A stretch of 9,898 nucleotides of DNA, from NCBI GenBank assembly GCA_002327985.1, contig DCVM01000035.1, positions 1-9,898 of the forward strand. The letters are read 5' to 3'. A model generated the notes under the pieces. That model was not told the origin of the DNA, did no database searches, and worked only from the letters and a program-made list of their open reading frames with translations. The stretch is from Syntrophaceae bacterium UBA2188 (GTDB lineage Bacteria > Desulfobacterota > BSN033 > UBA1163). The translations under genes and the position numbers were made by a program. Each line of letters opens with the position of its first letter. The first letter of the stretch is position 1. Positions 5,430 to 9,898 of this stretch are shown one piece after another.

Positions 5430-5616
5430 TTTTATGGTCCTCCACAATTTTTTGAATTTCGTTCAACTTTTTTGGATTTAATCCATGATATACGGCTAAC
5501 GACACAATGGGTTCAATCCAGAATTTAGCCTCTCCTTCCTCCCTTGTTACATGAATATGGATTCGCTCCTCTTCGTTTGATCGGGGTGATTGAAATTCAG
5601 GTATCCGAACAGACAA
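5386..5616 (-). CDS. DUF4160 domain protein (start disrupted?)
   Basis: The frame shows the DUF4160 signature: RIHIHVTREEGEAKFWIEPIVSLAVYHGL, then a helical KKLNEIQKIVEDHKNEIIEAWQRHFG. The only usable in-frame start is a TTG at 5614-5616 without a Shine-Dalgarno. Upstream, an ATG (5636-5638) reads MAKT and hits TAA after four codons. Removing one A from the run of five (5629-5633 on the + strand) would join that ATG to the domain as MAKRKFKLSVRIPEF, which looks like the natural start. The gene is therefore either frameshifted at its fourth codon or starts at the TTG. It is followed by, and overlaps, the DUF2442 gene. Confidence 0.72.
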   Translation of the reverse strand: MSVRIPEFQSPRSNEEERIHIHVTREEGEAKFWIEPIVSLAVYHGLNPKKLNEIQKIVEDHKNEIIEAWQRHFGKR

Positions 5617-5646
5617 TTTGAATTTACGTTTTTGCCATTTTTAAAC

Positions 5647-5704
5647 GTCTAACGACTAAAATCAGCGGGGGCTGTAAGCCATCCGCTGGAGTGACTTGTT
5701 AGGC
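5647..5704 (-). other. attC: attC site 7
   Basis: A 58-bp site bounded by gtctaac (5647-5653) and gttaggc (5698-5704). The arms cagcgg and ccgctg pair around ggggctgtaagccat. It shares a 19-base block in the right half with attC 10 and is also close to attC 2. Confidence 0.93.
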
Positions 5705-5755
5705 AATCCTACATTTATGACCTTTTTGAAATGGTTGCTTTTCCTATTTTGGGCA

Positions 5756-6862
5756 TCATTCAGAGTTGTTTTTATCTAATGGTTGCACTTCTTCTTCAAA
5801 GTACTGATGGAAACAACATGGAAGCTGATGATAATCGACCCCCCTTATGGTATCGGAGAAGTCTATAGCATTATAAGTGTTCCAAAATAGAATTACCTCA
5901 TTTTTTGTACCATGGCCCCTGACTTGATCAATAAAAGCTGCCATCGTTTTACCGGTATAAGTGCCGTCCAGCCGGATTCCTTCTGACTTTGCCAAAAGTT
6001 TTACCGCCGCCATCCCTTGCTCTGTAAAACCCGCATATTGTCCTCCAAAAAAATCTTGTCTGATATCAACCTCTTCATCGGCTATTTCCACGCGTGGGAA
6101 AGAAGAATCAAATGAAAGAATCAAGGCCAGTGTTTTTTCAAAAAGCTTAACAAATTTTTCTTTATTTGCATATTTCACGTCAGCGACACGCACAGAAACG
6201 ACACGAGTCTTGAGTCCGGCAGCCTTAAGACCGATTGTTAGACCTACGGCAGTTCCCATGGTCCCTAAAGCGACAAAAACCTTATCAGGTTCAGGCACTA
6301 ATCCGCTTACAACTTGCTCTTTCAGTTCAAATCCAGCATTTACGTATCCGATTGTACCTAATGGAGATGATCCACCGGGACCTATGATGTAAGGAAATCT
6401 GCCCTGTTTCATTTTTTTCCGAATGAGCATAATAGTCGTTGGGATATAGGCTGTCATCTCCTTCTTAAAATGATGAATCTCAGCACCGCAAACATGGCTC
6501 AACAGTAGGTTACGACGAACATACTGGGCATTTGGCTGGGCCAACAGTATCGATATGCTCTTCAGACCAAGTTTCTGTGCATAGACCGCTGTAGCGAGGG
6601 CGTGGTTTGATCCTGCAAAGCCAACAGTAAGGACCTCTTTTGCCCCCTTACGAAGGGCATCGCCTAGAAGGAACTCCAACTTGCGTATTTTATTTCCCCC
6701 ATATATCTGGCCGCTTAAGCCATCATCCTTTAAATACAAATAATCACTCCCAATTTCTTTTCCCAAATATCTCAGATGCTTTATAGGCGTTGGGAACTCC
6801 CCTAGTTGGAAGTAAGGAATTCTCTCCTTCAATAAAAGATATTGTTCGAATATGGGAATCAT
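5756..6862 (-). CDS. PLP-dependent D-cysteine desulfhydrase / ACC deaminase family enzyme
   Basis: The 368-residue protein belongs to the fold-type II PLP enzymes related to ACC deaminase and D-cysteine desulfhydrase. GGNKIRKLE (55-63) contains the PLP-binding Lys58. AGSNHALATAV (84-94) is the substrate/phosphate-contacting Ser-Asn-His segment. IIGPGGSSPLGTIGYVNAGFEL and VALGTMGTAVGLTIGL form the later cofactor-binding loops, and DGTYTGKTMAAFI is the C-terminal signature. Substrate cannot be fixed: the SNH triad looks closer to desulfhydrases than to the SNQ of ACC deaminase. The chain is some 30 residues longer than usual, with an unusual Cys- and acid-rich tail. A gtagga ribosome binding site precedes the ATG. 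There is no visible promoter. It is a large cargo cassette. Confidence 0.85.
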   Translation of the reverse strand: MIPIFEQYLLLKERIPYFQLGEFPTPIKHLRYLGKEIGSDYLYLKDDGLSGQIYGGNKIRKLEFLLGDALRKGAKEVLTVGFAGSNHALATAVYAQKLGLKSISILLAQPNAQYVRRNLLLSHVCGAEIHHFKKEMTAYIPTTIMLIRKKMKQGRFPYIIGPGGSSPLGTIGYVNAGFELKEQVVSGLVPEPDKVFVALGTMGTAVGLTIGLKAAGLKTRVVSVRVADVKYANKEKFVKLFEKTLALILSFDSSFPRVEIADEEVDIRQDFFGGQYAGFTEQGMAAVKLLAKSEGIRLDGTYTGKTMAAFIDQVRGHGTKNEVILFWNTYNAIDFSDTIRGVDYHQLPCCFHQYFEEEVQPLDKNNSE

Positions 6863-6901
6863 GGGAAACTTATCCTACAATATTTGTTAGCAAGATATGC
6901 T

Positions 6902-6982
6902 GCCTAACGTTCGCCATAACCGGCGTGGAAAAGCAGAGCGAAGCGGCACTTTTACACGTCCGTGTTGATGGCGTTGTTAGGC
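6902..6982 (-). other. attC: attC site 8
   Basis: An 81-bp site with perfect gcctaac (6902-6908) and gttaggc (6976-6982) ends. Arms cgccataac and gttgatggcg pair with one bulge. A secondary hairpin (gcagagcgaagcggc) lies in the loop. Confidence 0.93.
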
Positions 6983-7043
6983 ATGTGCTATTAACGCTCA
7001 ATGACCAAGTCTTGTGGAGGGGCAGCCATACGGTACCGGGTCT

Positions 7044-7919
7044 TTAGACTGCATCAGCCAGATATCTATCCACGTTTTCCTGCGTAATCACGTCAATGCC
7101 TGTATCAATAGCCTGAGGCATCTGAACGCCCAGCGATGCTTGCCACAACATCAGGACGGACATTGAGCCTTGCATTTTCGGAATGGTTGCTGAGGAAGAC
7201 TCGATCACGCCTTCTTTAATGGCCTCGAGTATGGGCTTGATCCCATCCATGCTGACGACTTTTACTTCACCGGCCTTACCAGCCTGTTTGATAGCTGTTG
7301 CAATGCCTATCGGACCGGAAGCATCGCAGCACAAGTAACCCTTGAGATCGAGATGCGATTCCAGCACGGTCGAAGCTTGTTGGCGAGCGGTTTCAATATC
7401 GTCGTTGTCAATGCCACCGTCTACAACACTTATATCGGGATATTTCCTCAATACAGCCATCTGGGCTTCGTATCGCGCTTTGTGGTTTGGTGCCGTAGGA
7501 TAGCCCTGCATCACCGCCACTTTGCCAGCGTACCCAATCAGCTTGACGAGACGCTCGGCCGCAATAATTCCCTGCTGCGCAAAGTCGTTGCCAATGCAGG
7601 TGATGCTGGGATCTGGCGATGGTGAGTCGAAGAGAATCACAGGAATGCCCTGATCCCTGATGCGGTTGATCGCTGTCATATGGCCTACCGCGTCAACCGG
7701 ATCCACAGCGATACCGTTTGGCTGAATCTTGGCGATCTTCTCCAGGATCACGTTCTGCTCGACGACGTCGCAAATTGTTGGCGGCATATAGTCGACAACA
7801 ATCTCGACACCAAGCTCACGGCTGAGAATGGCGGCCTGAGCCTGCGCACCCTTGTTGACCTCGTCGAACCAAGGATGTGCGACTTTCGGGACAATGATGA
7901 ATCGAAGCGTTTTTGCCAT
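7044..7919 (-). CDS. Substrate-binding-protein (periplasmic binding protein type 1) domain without signal peptide
   Basis: The 291-residue protein has the two-lobed sugar-binding fold of RbsB/LacI-type ligand binders: FIIVPKVAHPWFDEVNKGAQ at the start, the NGIAVDPVDAVG region, GIPVILFDSPSPDPSITCIGNDFAQQG, then VAVMQGYPTAPNHKARYEAQ and YLCCDASGPIGIATAIKQAGKAGEVKVVSMDG. Family members of ABC uptake systems begin with a secretion signal, whereas this one starts MAKTLRF directly at the first strand. The ATG at 7919 is supported by an acgaggac ribosome binding site, and attC 9 lies 30 bp upstream, leaving no room for a leader peptide. A cytoplasmic ligand sensor or sequestering protein is more likely than transport. 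No HTH, ATPase or permease is attached. Substrate unknown, perhaps a sugar. Confidence 0.85.
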   Translation of the reverse strand: MAKTLRFIIVPKVAHPWFDEVNKGAQAQAAILSRELGVEIVVDYMPPTICDVVEQNVILEKIAKIQPNGIAVDPVDAVGHMTAINRIRDQGIPVILFDSPSPDPSITCIGNDFAQQGIIAAERLVKLIGYAGKVAVMQGYPTAPNHKARYEAQMAVLRKYPDISVVDGGIDNDDIETARQQASTVLESHLDLKGYLCCDASGPIGIATAIKQAGKAGEVKVVSMDGIKPILEAIKEGVIESSSATIPKMQGSMSVLMLWQASLGVQMPQAIDTGIDVITQENVDRYLADAV

Positions 7920-7949
7920 TTTTTAAGTCCTCGTAAAGTAAAATTAGGA

Positions 7950-8012
7950 GCCTAACGAAAAGCTAACCGGGAGCCGGATTTATAGGCGATCTAGTTCAGT
8001 GCTTTGTTCGGC
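7950..8012 (-). other. attC: attC site 9
   Basis: A 63-bp site bounded by gcctaac (7950-7956) and gttcggc (8006-8012). The inner ctaac and gttcag pair with one extrahelical base, around a loop with ccgg repeats. Its left part (agctaaccgg) recurs in the partial site at 9836. Confidence 0.85.
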
Positions 8013-8220
8013 CTGTTGATTTCTGTGCAAGGTCTATCAGAGAGCGCAGGACTTCGTTGACAGCCTCCTCTGTGGGAAACACTTTGGCCACGTCGGGACT
8101 GAGGAGTACAAGATTGCTACCTTTCTGGTAGGACTCAAAATACTTGCCACGGATTCCTTGATCTAAATCTTCTCGCCTATACTCAGGACGGAGTTCATCG
8201 GATACTTTAGCCTTTTTCAT
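7996..8220 (-). CDS. Antitoxin partner of the adjacent BrnT, now without intact toxin
   Basis: The 74-residue protein contains DELRPEYRREDLDQGIRGKYFESYQKGSNLVLLSPDVAKVFPTEEAVNEVLRSLI, a short antitoxin-like pattern often found right after brnT-type toxin genes. It is not the CopG-type BrnA of the next cassette. The first half is charged and probably wraps the toxin. The C-terminal VAKVFPTEEAVNEVLRSL resembles a dimerising helix pair. The ATG at 8220 overlaps the brnT stop by 14 bp, and the TGA lies inside attC 9. With the toxin frame broken, this is functionally an orphan antitoxin that could still repress or cross-bind. Confidence 0.72.
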   Translation of the reverse strand: MKKAKVSDELRPEYRREDLDQGIRGKYFESYQKGSNLVLLSPDVAKVFPTEEAVNEVLRSLIDLAQKSTGRTKH

Positions 8221-8478
8221 AGATTCTTCTCTCCTTGCGGTCCATGAGACGCGCGTTTATAATTCTCGTTCGGTCTCCACGTTCAGTGTGGGAGACAACG
8301 ATTAGCCGTTTCTCGAGTGACAGCCCAAAGGTGATATATCGGTTTTCGCTCATAAAATGATCTGGATCGTCGAATGTAATTGCTAAAGGATCACGAAGAT
8401 TGTCGCTGCTTCCTGAAACGTGACTCCGTGTTTCTTAACGTTTGCGGTCGCCTTCTTGGGGGCCCATTCAAATTTCAT
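8207..8478 (-). pseudogene. brnT: BrnT-family toxin gene with a one-base frameshift
   Basis: Reading from the ATG at 8478 gives MKFEWAPKKATANVKKHGVTFQEAATIF, the N-terminal half of a BrnT (DUF497) toxin, then runs into TAG three codons later. In the neighbouring frame the domain resumes without a gap: DPLAITFDDPDHFMSENRYITFGL, then LIVVSHTERGDRTRIINAR and ERRIYEKG, ending in TAA at 8207-8209. The span is 272 bases, one short of 91 codons, so a single base is missing near 8394-8395, at the codon before DPL. Intact BrnT is a RelE-like ribonuclease of about 90 residues, as the repaired product would be. No slippery sequence sits at the break, so mutation (or a sequence error) is likelier than programmed frameshifting. 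Confidence 0.88.
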
Positions 8479-8489
8479 ATTGCCTCTTC

Positions 8490-8517
8490 TAGATATTATA
8501 TCAGAATTGCATATCTA
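8490..8517 (-). promoter_or_regulatory. Promoter and operator-like inverted repeat of the broken brnT locus
   Basis: The - strand has an extended -10 box TGATATAAT (TATAAT at 8495-8500). A perfect 7-bp inverted repeat tagatat (8490-8496) and atatcta (8511-8517) straddles it, well placed for autorepression. The -35 is weak. The elements lie inside the 56-bp leader between attC 10 and the gene. Confidence 0.6.
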
Positions 8518-8534
8518 TCGCAGTTATTATTATG

Positions 8535-8592
8535 GCCGAACGATTGAAATCAGCGGTAACTGTAAGCCATCCGCTGGATTGGGTTGTTAGGT
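8535..8592 (-). other. attC: attC site 10
   Basis: A 58-bp site bounded by gccgaac (8535-8541) and gttaggt (8586-8592). The inner arms atcagcgg and ccatccgctggat pair with an extra base. The block ctgtaagccatccgctgga is shared exactly with attC 7. The antitoxin gene of cassette 10 stops on its R'' core. Confidence 0.93.
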
Positions 8593-8904
8593 TATAGCTT
8601 TCTCTTTACGCCTTCCGGAACCGTTACTCAAGGATTCCCGTTCGAGGACAATTTGTTTTGCTAGAAACATTTTTGCAAGACTTTGATAAGGTACATCTTT
8701 CTTATTTGCAAGGATTTTGAGCTCCACCAACAAATCTTCTGGAAGACGAATAGAGATGGACTTGAGAGAAGGCTTCAAATTGGGGAATACCCCCTTTTTG
8801 AACTTTTTGGAATTGAAATAATCCAGAGGGGAATGGGTAGCCCAAAATTCTCGCTCTTCGTCTTCATTCTTAAAATTTGGAATTTTTCTTCTCATTTTCT
8901 TCAT
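8587..8904 (-). CDS. brnA: BrnA / CopG-type antitoxin
   Basis: The 105-residue protein has the layout of CopG-antitoxin (BrnA-like) proteins. The N-terminal toxin-binding part contains DEEREFWATHSPLDYF (residues 15-30). A ribbon-helix-helix domain follows: SLKSISIRLPEDLLVELKILANKKDVPYQSLAKMFLAKQI (47-86), with the beta-strand SISIRLP contacting DNA. The basic tail (GRRKEKAIT) stops on the attC 10 core. The ATG at 8904, preceded by aaggagag, overlaps brnT by 35 bp, giving the toxin-first order of brnTA. It should neutralise BrnT and bind the repeat at 9198-9218 in the promoter. Confidence 0.87.
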   Translation of the reverse strand: MKKMRRKIPNFKNEDEEREFWATHSPLDYFNSKKFKKGVFPNLKPSLKSISIRLPEDLLVELKILANKKDVPYQSLAKMFLAKQIVLERESLSNGSGRRKEKAIT

Positions 8905-9187
8905 AAAATTTTCTCTCCTTACTGTTCATGTCTCGTGCAGAAATGACTCTTAATAGATTGCCTCTTTTCGTGAATATCACCACAAGAAGACGTCCTAAAT
9001 CCGTCTTGCCAAATCCTGCCCATCGCCTTTCGGCAACCGAGTGCCTCGGGTCCTCTAGAACAAGGATTGGTTTGTTAAAGAATACCTGCTCACACTCCCA
9101 GTTCTGAACATTGTGTCTGATGAGGTTTTTATTACTATTACCTCGGTCCCACTGGAAGCCTAAAAAGTTGCCAAAAACATCATCCAT
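8870..9187 (-). CDS. brnT: BrnT-family (DUF497) ribonuclease toxin
   Basis: The 105-residue protein has the BrnT pattern: FQWDRGNSNKNLIRHNV (11-27) with the NxxxH motif, a Glu-x-x-F strand, EDPRHSVAERRWAGFG (45-60), the core GRLLVVIFTKRGNLLRVISARDM (65-87) and ERKFYEE at the C-terminus. The Arg and Glu residues of the active face are retained. The RelE-like fold inhibits translation by cleaving RNA. It starts about ten residues upstream of the typical FxWD start, with weak ribosome binding sequence, so the true start could be slightly internal. It is the intact counterpart of the broken brnT in the adjacent cassette but diverges strongly from it. Confidence 0.88.
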   Translation of the reverse strand: MDDVFGNFLGFQWDRGNSNKNLIRHNVQNWECEQVFFNKPILVLEDPRHSVAERRWAGFGKTDLGRLLVVIFTKRGNLLRVISARDMNSKERKFYEENEKKNSKF

Positions 9188-9195
9188 AATGAATA

Positions 9196-9224
9196 ATTGT
9201 ATATGACAGAGATATACATGTCAA
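9196..9224 (-). promoter_or_regulatory. brnTA promoter with operator inside the spacer
   Basis: On the - strand, consensus TTGACA (9219-9224) and TACAAT (9196-9201) are separated by exactly 17 bases. The spacer holds a perfect 7-bp inverted repeat, tgtatat (9198-9204) and atataca (9212-9218), seven bases apart. A ribbon-helix-helix antitoxin dimer bound here would occlude both promoter boxes. This is an unusually clear autorepression layout. Confidence 0.85.
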
Positions 9225-9256
9225 GACGACTTATTATCGACAGGAAAGAACATTTT

Positions 9257-9275
9257 CTCGAACGATTTGTTAGCC
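9257..9275 (-). other. attC: Degenerate or half attC site 11
   Basis: On the cassette strand the sequence ggctaac-aaat-cgttcgag has a good R'' core and either an R'-like core only five bases later or an L''-like element. The second half and hairpin loop that every other site has are missing. It lies where an attC is required, between the promoter of brnTA and the stop of the secreted-protein gene. Confidence 0.55.
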
Positions 9276-9324
9276 AAATTCAGATAGAAATTCCATGTTA
9301 AGGACAGTTGCTTTTGGTTTTTGT

Positions 9325-9816
9325 CTATTTTGGCAATTCGAACGTTCCCGTTACCTTGTAGCAGCCCCGCCATGTGCCTTCTACTACTGACGCACGTTTC
9401 GTAATAGGGAGAACACTGGCACTACCCGTGATACCCTTCCATTTGCCAGTTCCATGAAGGAACTTCAATTTCCAAGTGGTTTTCCCAACAGGGCCAAACG
9501 TTGTCGTCTCTGTGAGAATGAAATCTCCATCAAGGTCGGTTAGCTTGGAATAACCACGTGCATCTACTTGACCGGCCATAATCCGCGAAACACCCAAGAA
9601 ATGAGAAATGAAGTTATCGAAAACCTTGTTTTCGTGATTGCTCATGATGATCCCCTTGAGCTCAGCACTCAAAATCGTTAATTCTTCACTCGATGACAAC
9701 ACTGTGGTTGGACCAGTAACGCACTGTGTGAAATCGAAAGGTGTTTCGGCATGCGCAACCGGAATGACAATGCACAACAAGAAAATGACTATGAATGCTA
9801 TAATTGCCGATATCAT
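9325..9816 (-). CDS. Secreted small protein, probable beta-barrel fold, unknown function
   Basis: The 163-residue product has a clear Sec signal peptide (residues 1-23, cleavage after AHA), leaving a mature protein of about 140 residues. The mature part alternates polar and hydrophobic residues and contains GDFILTETTTFGPVG, TTWKLKFLHGTGKWKGITGSASV and VEGTWRGCYKVTGTFELP. The GTGKWKGITGSA loop resembles allene-oxide-cyclase or dirigent-like barrels, but this is only suggestive. Cys32 and Cys152 could form a disulfide joining the ends. An excellent aaaggaggg ribosome binding site five bases before the ATG makes the start certain. The leader to the next attC is only 19 bp, so it needs read-through transcription. 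It acts outside the cytoplasm; role unknown. Confidence 0.8.
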   Translation of the reverse strand: MISAIIAFIVIFLLCIVIPVAHAETPFDFTQCVTGPTTVLSSSEELTILSAELKGIIMSNHENKVFDNFISHFLGVSRIMAGQVDARGYSKLTDLDGDFILTETTTFGPVGKTTWKLKFLHGTGKWKGITGSASVLPITKRASVVEGTWRGCYKVTGTFELPK

Positions 9817-9835
9817 TTTCCCCTCCTTTCTTGTT

Positions 9836-9898
9836 GCCTAACGTAGAGCTAACCGGCGCTGCGCCGCCTTATGGCGCAGCGTCCAGCGACCGAAGGGA
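9836..9898 (-). other. attC: attC site 12, cut by the window end
   Basis: It begins with perfect gcctaac (9836-9842) and continues with agctaaccgg as in attC 9, then a strong 8-bp hairpin gctgcgcc (9858-9865) / ggcgcagc (9873-9880). The opposite core is beyond 9898. It shows the array continues to the right. Confidence 0.85.

Larger units (their letters stand above)
2033..9898 (-). mobile_element. Integron gene-cassette array (11 cassettes, integrase not in window)
   Basis: Genes on one strand, mostly one or two per unit, are separated by repeated sites of 57-90 bp with conserved ends RYYYAAC and GTTRRRY and imperfectly complementary arms. This is the defining layout of an integron array. 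Several reading frames stop inside or at the edge of the flanking attC, as is usual for cassettes. All genes point to lower coordinates, so attI and the integrase would lie beyond 9898, and the site at 2033-2089 is the distal end. The content (five recognised toxin-antitoxin loci, small stand-alone enzymes, many unknowns) is typical of sedentary chromosomal arrays. Absence of intI in the window leaves an integrase-less cluster possible. Confidence 0.92.

Noticed and set aside
5961..6392. 143-codon + strand frame inside the PLP-enzyme gene
   Set aside because: It is antisense to conserved PLP-enzyme motifs, is rich in Ser/Pro/Thr as typical of shadow frames, and has no start signal.
6885..6908. 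gttagca ... tgcctaac inverted pair next to attC 8, possibly a second attC
   Set aside because: The cores face the wrong way round for an attC in this orientation and only about ten bases separate them; it is the normal cassette 5' end plus a chance match.
5627..7923. A 16-base identity (cgtttttgccattttt) at the starts of the DUF4160 and binding-protein cassettes, suggesting a shared leader
   Set aside because: Low-complexity T runs around a MAKT-coding start explain it; the flanking leaders are unrelated.
2033..9898. CRISPR array interpretation of the regularly recurring repeats
   Set aside because: Repeats are 57-90 bp, variable in sequence, imperfectly palindromic and separated by genes rather than uniform spacers.

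Overview
The window has two parts: a short stretch of ordinary chromosome (about 1-2038, genes on the + strand) and an integron gene-cassette array (about 2033 to the window end, every gene on the - strand). The backbone carries two small membrane-protein genes and a gene for a cysteine-rich protein with two 4Fe-4S ferredoxin motifs and a helical N-terminal half. Proteins of that kind, and the sigma-54-like promoter ahead of the first gene, fit an anaerobic, Desulfobacterota-like (syntroph or sulfate-reducer) bacterium. This is an inference, because no taxonomic marker is present.

From 2033 the architecture changes. Genes lie in small units separated by imperfect palindromes of about 57-90 bp that read RYYYAAC ... 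GTTRRRY (gcctaac ... gttaggc and variants gccgaac / gttcggc). These are attC sites. I count ten convincing complete sites, one stripped-down or half site (9257-9275) and one cut by the window end (9836-9898). They delimit eleven cassettes, listed from the backbone outward: (1) MazEF; (2) DUF4258 toxin plus MqsA/YgiT-like antitoxin and a broken small ORF; (3) RraB-like protein; (4) PD-(D/E)XK nuclease-like protein; (5) HicBA; (6) DUF4160/DUF2442 pair; (7) PLP enzyme of the D-cysteine desulfhydrase/ACC deaminase family; (8) sugar-type periplasmic-binding-protein fold without a signal peptide; (9) BrnT toxin broken by a one-base frameshift, with an intact antitoxin; (10) intact BrnT/CopG-type BrnA pair; (11) secreted small protein. 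Base composition shifts visibly from cassette to cassette, as expected for independently acquired DNA.

All cassettes point the same way, toward the 4Fe-4S gene, so an integrase and attI would be expected to the right of the window. None is present here, and an integrase-less attC cluster (CALIN) cannot be excluded. The left edge of the array falls on the TAA stop codon of the 4Fe-4S gene, so the two regions converge tail to tail.

The most interesting pattern is in expression. The toxin-antitoxin cassettes 1, 2, 5, 9 and 10 carry recognisable promoters of their own (two with TTGACA and 17-bp spacing; two with extended -10 boxes), several with inverted repeats placed like operators. The single-gene cassettes (3, 4, 7, 8, 11) have only 13-39 bp leaders and no visible promoter. 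The TA cassettes could therefore be expressed anywhere in the array and stabilise it, while the cargo genes would depend on read-through from upstream neighbours. Several TA or TA-like loci show decay: the brnT frameshift, a probable A-run frameshift at the DUF4160 start, and a frameshifted small ORF behind the MqsA-like gene.
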